64,000 bases of DNA from assembly GCA_016281055.1 (NCBI GenBank), contig JAEEHW010000082.1, positions 1 to 64,000 on the forward strand, in the 5' to 3' direction. Source of the stretch: Prevotella sp. Lineage in GTDB: Bacteria; Bacteroidota; Bacteroidia; Bacteroidales; Bacteroidaceae. The notes below the pieces were generated by a model, which saw only the letters and a program-made list of their open reading frames with translations, was not told the origin of the DNA and ran no database searches. Each line of letters begins with the position of its first letter. Positions within the stretch are counted from its first letter, which is position 1. The position numbers were made by a program, and so were the translations under genes. Positions 16,702-25,955 of the stretch are shown here, piece after piece.

Positions 16702-17430
16702 TTAGTCCCTGCGACTGCCAAGGATTCTAAGTAAATATATAAACAGGTTTATAAAGTCGAGATAGAGTGTAAGTGCACCAATCAAAGCAAGTTTTTGTGC
16801 ACCGGTATCATTGTATTCCTGATCATACATCATCTGTTTTATTTTCTGAGAGTCATAAGCCGTTAAACCGACGAATATCAATACACCTGCATAGCTTACT
16901 ATAGTCTGAAGTCCATTGGAACCAACAAATATATTCACGACAGTGGCAATAATTATGCCTATTAAAGCCATATACAGTATTTTTCCCATAGATGACAAGT
17001 CGATTTTCGTAGTATATCCAATGAAAGCCATGACACCAAAGGTGCCTGCTGTTATGAAAAATACCTGACCGATGCTGCTCATCGTATATATTAAGAAGAT
17101 ACTAGACAGCACAGCACCGTTTAATACACTGTACAAAACAAACAGTAGTGTGGCGGTTACTAAACTGATACGGTTAATCATGCCACTGATAATGAATACC
17201 AATGCCAATTCTGCAATAATAATACCCCAAAATACAATTTGGTTGCTATACAACATTGTTAATATTGATGGAGAATTAGCTACTCCATAGGCGGTAACAC
17301 CTGTAATGACCAAAGCTAAAGTCATCCATGTATAGACTTTCTGCATTAAAGCAGAAAAAGTAGTGGAGGGCACAAAAGATTCGCTTCCATGCGCATCGTT
17401 TACAATTCTGTCAAATTCTCTATATTCCAT
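16702..17430 (-). CDS. Bax inhibitor-1 / YccA family membrane protein
   Basis: A 242-residue protein with seven hydrophobic segments and the family wording VYTWMTLALVITGVTAY, AFIGYTTKIDLSSMG and YDSQKIKQM (the conserved Asp pair region near the C terminus). BI-1/TMBIM proteins such as BsYetJ are pH-sensitive calcium leak channels, and bacterial YccA modulates FtsH. The role here is open. It is the last gene of a seven-gene minus-strand run, 26 bases after clpA. Confidence 0.92.
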   Translation of the reverse strand: MEYREFDRIVNDAHGSESFVPSTTFSALMQKVYTWMTLALVITGVTAYGVANSPSILTMLYSNQIVFWGIIIAELALVFIISGMINRISLVTATLLFVLYSVLNGAVLSSIFLIYTMSSIGQVFFITAGTFGVMAFIGYTTKIDLSSMGKILYMALIGIIIATVVNIFVGSNGLQTIVSYAGVLIFVGLTAYDSQKIKQMMYDQEYNDTGAQKLALIGALTLYLDFINLFIYLLRILGSRRD

Positions 17431-17456
17431 AGTAAGTGATAATTTAAAATGTTACA

Positions 17457-19748
17457 CTAAATTAATATGAGTTTGTTGTCTTTTATATCTATTTTTGCGA
17501 TACCGCCTTTTTGGAGTTTTCCGAATAGGATTTCGTGCATGAGCAAAGGATTAAGGTGTTGCTGGATAACACGGTCCATTTCACGCGCTCCATTAAGTTT
17601 TGTGAATCCTTTGTCTATAAAGTAACGTCGTGCCTCAGGCATAAGTTCAAGTGTGACGTTTTTGTTATTAAGGCGTTGTTCCAACTGATGTGTTTTTTTG
17701 TCAAAAATCATTTCAGCCATAGTTCTGTCCATGTCATGGAAAACAACAGTACCTGATAGACGATTGAGGAATTCTGGCTTGAATATTTTTTTCACGGTTT
17801 GGAGCATAACATCCCCTCGGGTAGTGTTTGATGCAAATCCCATGCCGGCTGTGTTTGCAAATTGTGCTCCTGCATTACTTGTCATAATAAGTATTACATT
17901 CTTGAAATCCGCTTTATTGCCGCGATTGTCAGTCAGTCTGGCATAGTCCATCACCTGCAACAGTATATTGTATATATCAGAGTGGGCTTTCTCTATTTCG
18001 TCAAGTAAGAGAACGCAATTTGGAGACTTGCGTATTGCGTCGGTAAGCAATCCTCCATCTTCGTAGCCGACATAACCTGCAGGTGAACCTATAAGTTTCG
18101 CAATGGTATGTTTCTCTGTATATTCACTCATATCAAAGCGAATTAATTGAATTCCCAATTCATTTGCCAAGACTTTACAAAGTTCTGTTTTTCCAACGCC
18201 AGTCGGACCGACAAACAATAGGCTTGCCAATGGCTTGTTTTCATCAAGTAGTCCGGCTTTTGCCATTTGAACAGCTTCTACAACATACCTTACGGCTTCA
18301 TCTTGACCATATATTTGGCTGAGGATGCGCTCGGAAAGTTTCTCCAGTTGCTTGTTGTCAGAATCTTTCAAGGCTTTTGAGTCAATCTTGCATATCTTTG
18401 ACAATATTTCAGAAATCAACTGCTTGTCAACGGTTTGGAATCGTTTCGCTTTGGGAGTATTGTTCTTTGTCATTATTGGATGAAGTTTTCGGTATGCACC
18501 TGCTTCATCTATAATGTCAATAGCTTTGTCCGGGAGAAAACGTTCTACTATCAATTGATTGCTTTTTTCCACTGCATAGCGGATGGCTTCATCAGTGTAT
18601 TTTACTCCATGGAATTTCTCGTAATTTGGCAATACGCCTTTTATAATTTGGATAGTCTCGTCAATGGAAGGCTCGTTAATGTCTATCTGCTGAAAACGTC
18701 TGATAATTCCCTTGCTCTTTGCCATGTAACGATTGTAATCTTGATATGTTGTACTTCCGATGAAACGTAACGTACCCTCATCAAGGTATGGCTTGAGAAG
18801 TGTAGAGGCATCCATTGCACTGTCTCCAATCTGACCAGCGCCAATTAAATTGTGAATCTCGTCAAGATAAATTATGCCGCCGTGCGTATTTCTTACTCCT
18901 TCAAGAACAGCTTTTATTCGTTTCTCAAATTCACCACGCATTTGTGAACCGGCAATCATTGAACCCAAATCCATGGAGTAGATTTTGCTATTCTTTAGGT
19001 TTTCAGGAACATCTCCAGATTTGATTTTAGATATCAATCCATATATCAATGCAGTTTTACCTACACCTGATTCTCCTATATGCAGTGGATTGTTTTTATC
19101 TTTTCGACTCAATATCTGTATAGTACGTTCCAATTCTTCCTCTCGTCCTATGAATGGTTGTTTTGCTGCCTTCTGATCATTCATACATGTTACTAATGTC
19201 TTCCATCCGTCTTTAGATAAATCTACGTTGGATGACTCATCCTCAGAATCGTCAACAAGCCAGTCAAATCCATCATATGATTCATTGTCATTTATACTGT
19301 TCTCTGCAGCAGTGTATGCTTCGGAAAAGATAGAAATAATTTTTGCATCATCATTACCGAAGTGCTTGTACAATGTATATTTTGCGACAGAATCGTCTAA
19401 ACTTAGTACCCCTCCAATTATATGTGGAATGTCTATTTCGTCTTTTGAAGAGCAGCGAGCAGATGTTTCTGCAACTTTAAGCATTTGGTGTAATTGGAGT
19501 GAACTTTCGAGTGTGTACTCTTCGCCCTCGTCAATGACGTCTCCATTATATGTGTATGCCCTTAATTCCTCCCGAATAGTAGAAGGGATTATGGACATTC
19601 TCTTTGCAATTTCGTCAAATGGTTGCTGTAATGTTACGCCTATTAATACCAATTCTGGGGTGATGAATTCCAATCGTTTCTTCTCTGCCCAGTAGATAGC
19701 ATAACTTACAGCATCTTCAGACATGTATGTGAAATTATATTTTTCCAC
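17457..19748 (-). CDS. clpA: ATP-dependent Clp protease ATP-binding subunit ClpA
   Basis: A 763-residue Hsp100 unfoldase. It has an N-domain (to about 150), a first AAA module with Walker A GESGVGKT and Walker B IIYLDEIHNLIGAG, and a second module with Walker A GPTGVGKT and the ClpP-engaging C-terminal region. The length matches ClpA and the long middle coiled coil of ClpB is absent. It feeds substrates, including N-degron proteins delivered by ClpS, to ClpP. clpS lies 12 bases upstream, the classical arrangement. No clpP is in the window. Confidence 0.95.
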   Translation of the reverse strand: MEKYNFTYMSEDAVSYAIYWAEKKRLEFITPELVLIGVTLQQPFDEIAKRMSIIPSTIREELRAYTYNGDVIDEGEEYTLESSLQLHQMLKVAETSARCSSKDEIDIPHIIGGVLSLDDSVAKYTLYKHFGNDDAKIISIFSEAYTAAENSINDNESYDGFDWLVDDSEDESSNVDLSKDGWKTLVTCMNDQKAAKQPFIGREEELERTIQILSRKDKNNPLHIGESGVGKTALIYGLISKIKSGDVPENLKNSKIYSMDLGSMIAGSQMRGEFEKRIKAVLEGVRNTHGGIIYLDEIHNLIGAGQIGDSAMDASTLLKPYLDEGTLRFIGSTTYQDYNRYMAKSKGIIRRFQQIDINEPSIDETIQIIKGVLPNYEKFHGVKYTDEAIRYAVEKSNQLIVERFLPDKAIDIIDEAGAYRKLHPIMTKNNTPKAKRFQTVDKQLISEILSKICKIDSKALKDSDNKQLEKLSERILSQIYGQDEAVRYVVEAVQMAKAGLLDENKPLASLLFVGPTGVGKTELCKVLANELGIQLIRFDMSEYTEKHTIAKLIGSPAGYVGYEDGGLLTDAIRKSPNCVLLLDEIEKAHSDIYNILLQVMDYARLTDNRGNKADFKNVILIMTSNAGAQFANTAGMGFASNTTRGDVMLQTVKKIFKPEFLNRLSGTVVFHDMDRTMAEMIFDKKTHQLEQRLNNKNVTLELMPEARRYFIDKGFTKLNGAREMDRVIQQHLNPLLMHEILFGKLQKGGIAKIDIKDNKLILI

Positions 19749-19760
19749 TTTTATGACAAA

Positions 19761-20069
19761 TCAATTAAATACAAGCTCAACAGTTACATTCAGGGGAAAA
19801 TTTTCTCCTCGGGCCAAACGCATTACCTTGTTTGCTTTTGATGCTGCAATGTCAAGGGTGTATGTTCCTACCACAGCTTGTCCTTCTTTATGGACTTTCC
19901 ACATAAGATTTTCTGCGTCTTTATCTGTTTTCCGGAAAATTGTACGTATCACGTTTACGACAAAATCCATAGGTGTGATGTCGTCATTATGGAATATGAC
20001 GTTGTATTGTCGTGGTTCTTCCAAGCCGGTTCCGACAAGACTTTTATTATTACTTTGTGTTTTTGCCAT
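19761..20069 (-). CDS. clpS: ClpS adaptor protein
   Basis: A 102-residue adaptor. The core YNVIFHNDDITPMDFVVNVI contains the N-degron pocket residues (ND and the following hydrophobics), and the C-terminal KANKVMRLARGENFPL fits the family, though the region after the core is diverged from the proteobacterial VHxxG/C motif (VHKEGQAVVG). It delivers N-end rule substrates to ClpA. It is 4 bases after the DUF6057-like gene and 12 before clpA, in one operon. Confidence 0.93.
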   Translation of the reverse strand: MAKTQSNNKSLVGTGLEEPRQYNVIFHNDDITPMDFVVNVIRTIFRKTDKDAENLMWKVHKEGQAVVGTYTLDIAASKANKVMRLARGENFPLNVTVELVFN

Positions 20070-20073
20070 CTAA

Positions 20074-21303
20074 TCAGTGCGTGAAATAATAATACCAATA
20101 AGTTCCGAAATAGGAATCTCTTAAAGCTGCATAACGAATGGTCTCGTTTCTGTTATTGCGCATAACAGAGAGAAAATCATTATAGTCTGCTTCAACAGGA
20201 GTGTCTTTGTATAATTTTCCTCCGTACAGATTTTCATACAATATACATGCCTCTCGATAATGTTGTGGCATTTTGTCATTGATAGTATAGAATCGTGGTA
20301 GTTCTTTTATGAATTCCTTTAGTTTTTTATCTATCAGGTATGAACACAACAAGTAATCATGACAAACAGGGGTGCATAAAGTACGCTTATAGAGATCACG
20401 CTCTTCTTGCGCCAATGTTGTATCATTGTATAAGGTCAAACGATTCTCTTCACGTTGTATCTCGCGTTTGAGTATAGTGGCAGGTTCTTCCTTTAAGTCA
20501 TATGGAACAAATCCAAGCGTTTTCCATAATGTTAAGCCGTTCTCCATGAGGAATCCGCAAGATTTGTCTGTTTGTGGAAACAATGCACGTGATGTGGGTG
20601 TGATTTCATATTGGAACAATTTCTCTCCCAATTGACATGTGCTGTCTTCTTTTATCTGATTTGCTAATGCCAAAGCCCTTAGCATAACCAATGAGGAGTC
20701 ATTGTCGTATTGTGGTATTCCTACTTGTAAAGCCTCATTATAGTTCTTTTGTGAGCATAGTCTTTCAACTGCCAGGCGGGTATGAAGGGTTCTGTCTGTA
20801 TTTCCTATTATATATACCATGGAGAAACCTATAAACAGTAGAGAAAGGTTTGTCCACCATGGATGCGAGAATAAACTATATGCTCTCAGAGGTTGCATGA
20901 ATACCTTATACTTGCTTAATTTGTGTACCCATGCTACATATAATATGAAGAGGATAATTGTGACGACCAGCCATGTCTTTGATATAGAAACAGTGCTTCC
21001 GTCTATTTGTGTTGTCGTCAACAAAGATAATGATAATAATGCGGGATAGTAATTTAAGGCATAACAACGTATTGGCAGACGTGTAATGGTACTTGTCGTT
21101 GTTGTTATAATTAACAAGACAAGTGTAATTACTATGGTGCCTATATTGCGTTCATAGTGCTTTAAGCCACCAGACCAAGCATACTGCATCATTGCTAATA
21201 AATCGCATTGAAACAGATATACATAAAAAACTACAAATAATAGAAAAAGGATAGCACACATTACCCTAAGAGTAATGGTGCCTCCTTTAGTGTTATTCTG
21301 CAT
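20074..21303 (-). CDS. DUF6057-like membrane protein
   Basis: A 409-residue protein. The first 200 residues carry about five hydrophobic segments (for example VMCAILFLLFVVFYVYLF and LSLLFIGFSMVYIIG). The rest is soluble with short helical repeats (RLCSQKNYNEALQVGI resembles a TPR-like hairpin). I believe it fits the Bacteroidales DUF6057 family, but this is from wording, not alignment. No catalytic motif is evident. It sits in a tight operon between glgB and clpS. Confidence 0.75.
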   Translation of the reverse strand: MQNNTKGGTITLRVMCAILFLLFVVFYVYLFQCDLLAMMQYAWSGGLKHYERNIGTIVITLVLLIITTTTSTITRLPIRCYALNYYPALLSLSLLTTTQIDGSTVSISKTWLVVTIILFILYVAWVHKLSKYKVFMQPLRAYSLFSHPWWTNLSLLFIGFSMVYIIGNTDRTLHTRLAVERLCSQKNYNEALQVGIPQYDNDSSLVMLRALALANQIKEDSTCQLGEKLFQYEITPTSRALFPQTDKSCGFLMENGLTLWKTLGFVPYDLKEEPATILKREIQREENRLTLYNDTTLAQEERDLYKRTLCTPVCHDYLLCSYLIDKKLKEFIKELPRFYTINDKMPQHYREACILYENLYGGKLYKDTPVEADYNDFLSVMRNNRNETIRYAALRDSYFGTYWYYYFTH

Positions 21304-21312
21304 TGCCGTTAC

Positions 21313-23400
21313 TTAATTTTTTCTTAATACCACAGCTGTACGTGCTGGAATATAAAGTTTTAACCATTCTTTTTTGTCTTTGACGTATGTCGGGTCAAAG
21401 TTGGTAAGGTGATTTACACTGTCATCTGCAAACCCAAAACCGCCATAGTCTTTTGAGTCAGTATTCAATACTACGGAATATGAGCCAAGTGGAACAAGGA
21501 ATCCATAGTCTGTGTATGACTGCGTTGGAGAGAAATTGAAAACGAACAGTAAGTCACCACGCATAAATGCCATGATTTGATCACCTTCGTTTACCCATAT
21601 CTCTTGTACGGGGGTAAGATTGAATTTCTTTTCTGATTTTATGATTTTCATCATGTCGCAGTCGAAATCTCCCAACCAATGATAGCACAATTCCTTGTTG
21701 TCCACAAGATTCCATTGACGCCGAGCATATTTACAACTCCATCCGTTGCCTTCGCGTGGGAAATCAATCCATTCTGGATGTCCCCACTCGTTGCCCATGA
21801 AATTCAAGTATCCTCCTCCCATTGTAGATGCAGTGACAAGGCGTATCATCTTATGCAAAGCGATACCTCGTCGTGCAGTGTCATTTTCATCTCCTTTTTT
21901 GAAGTGCCAATACATGTCTGCATCAATGAGACGGAAGATGATGGTTTTGTCACCAACCAGTGCCTGGTCATGGCTTTCTGCATAAGAGATAGTTTTTTCG
22001 TCCTGACGACGATTTGTCATTTCCCAGAATATGTCGCGTGGATTCCATTGCTCGTCTCTTTTTTCTTTGATCATCTTTATCCAGTAATCAGGCAATCCCA
22101 TTGCTAAACGATAATCAAATCCTAAACCTCCGTCTTCATATTTTGCAGCCAGGCCTGGCATTCCAGACATTTCTTCTGCTATTGTAATAGCATTCTTGTT
22201 TACCTCATGTATTAATTTGTTAGCCAAGGCAAGATAACACAAGGCATTATCATCTTGACCTCCATTGAAATAATCTCCATAGCTGCCAAAATCAACACCT
22301 AAACCATGGTTATAATACAACATAGAGGTAACACCGTCGAATCGAAATCCGTCAAAGTGGTATTCGTCGAGCCAGTATTTACAATTTGACAGCAAGAAAT
22401 GCATTACTTGATCTTTGCCATAATCAAAGCAAAGACTATCCCACTGATTATGTTCTCTACGGTCTCCAGAATAAAAGTATTGGTTGGGATCGCCACAAAG
22501 ATTTCCGAGTCCCTCAACTTCATTCTTAACAGCATGCGAATGAACTAAGTCCATTATGACAGCTATGCCATTTTTGTGTGCCTCGTCAATGAGAGCTTTG
22601 AGTTCTTCCGGAGTTCCGAAACGACTTGACGGAGCGAAGAAGTTGCTGACATGATATCCAAAAGAACCATAATAGGGATGTTCCTGGATGGCCATTATTT
22701 GAATACAGTTGTATCCTGCTTTTATGATGCGTGGCAGTATCTTCTCGCGAAATTCGGTGTAGGAACCTACTTTCTCTTCATCTTGTGCCATCCCTATGTG
22801 ACACTCGTAAATCAACAGTGGATCTACTGATGGCTTGAAAGTTTTTTTCTTCCACTTGTATTCTTCGTCTGGTGCCCAAACTTGTGCCGAAAAAACTTTA
22901 GTTTCGTTGTCTTGGACAACTCTGCGCACCCATGCTGGAATGCGTTCTCCTTGACCACCTTCCCATTTAATCAGCAACTTATATAAATCCCCATGTTTCA
23001 TGGCAGATTTAGGGAGTTTTATTTCCCAATCCTGATTGTTCTTGTTTTTCTTGAGACGGTATTTCTCTGTCTCTTGCCAATTGTTAAAGTCACCAATTAT
23101 GTATATATCGGTGGCATTTGGCGCCCATTCACGAAATACCCAAGTTCCTTTGTCAGTTTGGTGCAGACCGTAATACATGTATCCTGTGGCGAAATCAGAC
23201 AGGGACATCTTACCATTATTTGTAAGATGACCTATCATCCATTCTGCATGTTCATGTCGGCCTACAATAGCATGTTCAAAAGGCTCTAACCACGGGTCAC
23301 GTTGAACTATACCAATATGGTTTGATGTATTGGTAGTCTTTGCATTTGTTTTTGTTGCGGCTGTTTTCTTGGCCGTAGATTTTCTTTTTGCTTCAGCCAT
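21313..23400 (-). CDS. glgB: 1,4-alpha-glucan branching enzyme (GH13, eukaryote-like type)
   Basis: A 695-residue protein. A lysine/threonine-rich N-terminal tail (residues 1-27) precedes a CBM48 domain (GYMYYGLHQTDKGTWVFREWAPNA) and the GH13 barrel with the catalytic segments DGFRFDGVTSMLYYNHG (nucleophile Asp), ITIAEEMSGMPG (acid Glu) and AESHDQALVGDKT. It makes alpha-1,6 branches in glycogen. The layout is closer to eukaryotic GBE1 than to E. coli GlgB, as is common in Bacteroidetes. A glycogen-synthase-like gene lies at 46.7 kb. Confidence 0.95.
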   Translation of the reverse strand: MAEAKRKSTAKKTAATKTNAKTTNTSNHIGIVQRDPWLEPFEHAIVGRHEHAEWMIGHLTNNGKMSLSDFATGYMYYGLHQTDKGTWVFREWAPNATDIYIIGDFNNWQETEKYRLKKNKNNQDWEIKLPKSAMKHGDLYKLLIKWEGGQGERIPAWVRRVVQDNETKVFSAQVWAPDEEYKWKKKTFKPSVDPLLIYECHIGMAQDEEKVGSYTEFREKILPRIIKAGYNCIQIMAIQEHPYYGSFGYHVSNFFAPSSRFGTPEELKALIDEAHKNGIAVIMDLVHSHAVKNEVEGLGNLCGDPNQYFYSGDRREHNQWDSLCFDYGKDQVMHFLLSNCKYWLDEYHFDGFRFDGVTSMLYYNHGLGVDFGSYGDYFNGGQDDNALCYLALANKLIHEVNKNAITIAEEMSGMPGLAAKYEDGGLGFDYRLAMGLPDYWIKMIKEKRDEQWNPRDIFWEMTNRRQDEKTISYAESHDQALVGDKTIIFRLIDADMYWHFKKGDENDTARRGIALHKMIRLVTASTMGGGYLNFMGNEWGHPEWIDFPREGNGWSCKYARRQWNLVDNKELCYHWLGDFDCDMMKIIKSEKKFNLTPVQEIWVNEGDQIMAFMRGDLLFVFNFSPTQSYTDYGFLVPLGSYSVVLNTDSKDYGGFGFADDSVNHLTNFDPTYVKDKKEWLKLYIPARTAVVLRKN

Positions 23401-23414
23401 AAGGGATATTTTGC

Positions 23415-23864
23415 TTATACTTTGACTTTGAATACAGCTTTCTTGAACATCTCGTCGTTAGAGATGCATGGCGTATGCCCATCTTGTGGGAAGAATATAG
23501 CCATCATTCCTGGGCGACAAGTTGCATAGGTAGAACTTGGCTGGTCAGGATATTTCGTGACATCTTTTTCAGCATTGTATTCAGCGTCTACGGTAATATC
23601 TTCAAGTGGAAGATATCCGTATGTTTCTTCTCCATCGATAGGAATCTGAATGTCAAGCATGTTGCGGTGCGTTTCCATCACAGCTTCATCGGGCATCTTA
23701 CCTTTTTGGTTGATGATATTAACAAAAAGGTCTTTGCCTTTGATTTCGTGTTTGCCGGGTTCTAGTGAGGCTAAATCATTTTCCTCAAGAAATTTGATGA
23801 CATCAGCGAATAGGGGGTTGATGCCGACATAGCATTTTAAGTTGTCGATTGTGTCAATAATCAT
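23415..23864 (-). CDS. YhcH/YjgK/YiaL family protein
   Basis: A 149-residue cupin-like protein: MIIDTIDNLKCYVG at the N terminus, then ETHRNMLDIQIPIDGEETYGYLP and MMAIFFPQDGHTPCI, all typical of the family (formerly DUF386). The conserved His and Glu residues bind a metal in known structures, and members are linked to sugar metabolism (a sugar isomerase/epimerase role has been proposed). It lies between a MORN protein and glgB in one operon. Confidence 0.9.
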   Translation of the reverse strand: MIIDTIDNLKCYVGINPLFADVIKFLEENDLASLEPGKHEIKGKDLFVNIINQKGKMPDEAVMETHRNMLDIQIPIDGEETYGYLPLEDITVDAEYNAEKDVTKYPDQPSSTYATCRPGMMAIFFPQDGHTPCISNDEMFKKAVFKVKV

Positions 23865-23897
23865 GATACTCCGTGTTTTTATTTGTTATTGTTTTCA

Positions 23898-25004
23898 CTA
23901 TTGACGCATACCCTCTTCGTATGTGCCTTTAGTAGTAATATTGCCATTTCTGTCTTTCTCTATGAATGCCCCATGACGTAGGTCGTCTTTATATGCGCCC
24001 TCAAACCTTATGCCTTCTTTTGTTTCTTCTATGGCTTTACCGTTACGTTTTCCGTTGCGGAATGAGCCTTTGAATTTGTCTCCATTGGCATAATGTATGA
24101 TTACTTCACCGTGAGGCAGACCATTTTTGAATGTTCCCTCATATTTGTCTCCATTCTTTTTGGTAAATGTACCCTTTCCGTTTTGTTTGCCTGCTTTCCA
24201 CAAACCAATATAGGTGTCACCATTTTTCCAGATGAAAGTTCCTTGTCCATCCTTCTCGCCGGCAGAGAAATGTCCTGTGTATTTGTCGCCATTGGCGTAA
24301 GTCTCTATACCTTCTCCGTTGCGCTCTCCCTTTACGTACTCCCCTTGGAATACGTCTCCATTTTTGTATCTATATACACCTTTGCCATGCATGACATCAC
24401 CAGACCATTGTCCTGTGTACGTATCTCCAGAAGGATATTTGTTTACACCTTTGCCGCTACGCACATTGTTCACCCATTGGCCTTCATATATAGTACCATC
24501 GCCCCAATTGAAGATGCCATAACCATTTTTCATGTCGTCATGCCATTCTCCATCATAGTAGGCTCCAGTATTATATGTGTACCGGCCTTTTCCTTCGCGC
24601 TTGTCTGATTTCCAGTTGCCATCGTAAACATCTCCGTTATGATAGAACATTTTTCCATGGCCTTCTTGGTAGTCTCTAAACCACAAGCCTTCATAACGAT
24701 TGTTGTTTGAGAAATAGTATGTACCTTTTCCGTGTTGCTGGTCTTGGAACCATTCCCCTTCATAACGTTCGCCGTCTGTGAAGCTATATACGCCATATCC
24801 TTGGCGCTTTCCTTTCTCGTATTCACCTTCATAGGTGTCGCCATTGGCAAAACGTGTACTTCCCTTGCCATGAGGACGTCCACCTAACATTTCACCTTGA
24901 TATGCTCCATTATCAGCAGTAGTACATGAACCAAGTGTCACTTTTTGAGCATTAGAGATATAAGGTATAACAGAAAATAATGTATATATAATATATTTTT
25001 TCAC
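23898..25004 (-). CDS. Secreted MORN-repeat protein
   Basis: A 368-residue protein. Residues 1-19 look like a signal peptide (ends ISNAQ). The remainder is about 14 consecutive MORN repeats of about 23 residues (YEGEWFQDQQHGKGTYYF and similar). MORN arrays form an elongated beta-sheet and act as scaffolds or lipid binders in eukaryotes; their bacterial role is mostly unknown. Repeats toward the C terminus (GIRFEGAYKDDLRHGAFIE) are more diverged. It is first gene of the seven-gene run ending at 16702. Confidence 0.9.
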   Translation of the reverse strand: MKKYIIYTLFSVIPYISNAQKVTLGSCTTADNGAYQGEMLGGRPHGKGSTRFANGDTYEGEYEKGKRQGYGVYSFTDGERYEGEWFQDQQHGKGTYYFSNNNRYEGLWFRDYQEGHGKMFYHNGDVYDGNWKSDKREGKGRYTYNTGAYYDGEWHDDMKNGYGIFNWGDGTIYEGQWVNNVRSGKGVNKYPSGDTYTGQWSGDVMHGKGVYRYKNGDVFQGEYVKGERNGEGIETYANGDKYTGHFSAGEKDGQGTFIWKNGDTYIGLWKAGKQNGKGTFTKKNGDKYEGTFKNGLPHGEVIIHYANGDKFKGSFRNGKRNGKAIEETKEGIRFEGAYKDDLRHGAFIEKDRNGNITTKGTYEEGMRQ

Positions 25005-25048
25005 TTTTATAGTCTTTTATATATCCTGATTAAAGTATAATTACGCTT

Positions 25049-25056
25049 CAAAGTTA
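25049..25056 (-). promoter_or_regulatory. -7 element upstream of the MORN gene operon
   Basis: TAACTTTG on the minus strand (25056-25049), 45 bases before the MORN start. No clear -33 is seen. Confidence 0.45.
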
Positions 25057-25151
25057 CTAAATTTATTTGAAATAATAGACAATATTGAATATTTTTTATA
25101 ATTATTCTGTATTTTCTCATTGAATTAACATTCATTATTAATAATTATGTG

Positions 25152-25159
25152 TAACTTTG
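25152..25159 (+). promoter_or_regulatory. -7 element upstream of kdsB
   Basis: TAACTTTG at 25152-25159, 41 bases before the kdsB ATG. It diverges from the MORN operon. The -33 is weak. Confidence 0.5.
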
Positions 25160-25199
25160 TATATTGTAATTAAACTCATTTATATAAATTCTATAAATT

Positions 25200-25952
25200 A
25201 TGAAAACCATTGCAATCATACCAGCCCGGTATGCTTCGACACGATTCCCTGGGAAACCATTGGCAGTCTTGTGTGGCAAGACTGTTATACAACGTGTGTA
25301 TAGTCAGGTTGAGAAACAACTGAATGATGTATGTGTCGCGACTGATGACGAGCGTATCTTCAATCATGTGAAATCATGGGGTGGCAATGTAATAATGACT
25401 CGTAATGATCATAAAAGTGGCACGGATCGTATAGAAGAGGCAGTGGAAAAATTGGAAGAAGCAGGGCAAGTCTATGACGTCATTGTGAATGTACAGGGAG
25501 ATGAGCCTTTTATTCACCCTAGTCAGATTTCTGCTCTGTGTGATTGTTTCAAGGATGACAGAACTCAAATTGCAACTTTGGGAATCAGATTTGGTAAAAA
25601 TATGGAGAATGTTTCCAACCCTAATTCCCCAAAGATTGTATTGGATAATAAAGGATTTGCGATGTATTTTAGCAGATCTGTGATTCCTTATTGTAGAAAT
25701 GTTGACTATTCTATGTGGGCAGAATCTTTAGATTTCGTTAAGCACATAGGAATGTATGCTTATCGTCGGGATATTCTTCGGGAAATAACGGCGCTGCCAC
25801 AATCAATATTAGAAAAATCGGAAAGTCTGGAACAGTTAAGATGGCTGCAGAATGGCTATCGCATAAAAGTCGGTGAGACAAACTTGGAAACTATCGGTAT
25901 AGATACTCCAGATGATTTGAAAAAAGCAGAGAAATTTTTAATGGAATCCTAA
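25200..25952 (+). CDS. kdsB: 3-deoxy-manno-octulosonate cytidylyltransferase (CMP-Kdo synthetase)
   Basis: A 250-residue enzyme that activates Kdo with CTP to CMP-Kdo for lipopolysaccharide core synthesis. The N-terminal motif IPARYASTRFPGKPLA binds the nucleotide, VNVQGDEPFI carries the metal-binding Asp, and EKSESLEQLRWL is the conserved C-terminal signature. Its product is the donor for KdtA at 12.5 kb. An unknown gene follows after 3 bases. Confidence 0.96.
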   Translation: MKTIAIIPARYASTRFPGKPLAVLCGKTVIQRVYSQVEKQLNDVCVATDDERIFNHVKSWGGNVIMTRNDHKSGTDRIEEAVEKLEEAGQVYDVIVNVQGDEPFIHPSQISALCDCFKDDRTQIATLGIRFGKNMENVSNPNSPKIVLDNKGFAMYFSRSVIPYCRNVDYSMWAESLDFVKHIGMYAYRRDILREITALPQSILEKSESLEQLRWLQNGYRIKVGETNLETIGIDTPDDLKKAEKFLMES

Positions 25953-25955
25953 AGT

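Noticed and set aside
24093..24608. 171-residue plus-strand frame opposite the MORN gene
   Set aside because: Open only because of the periodic MORN coding repeats on the other strand.
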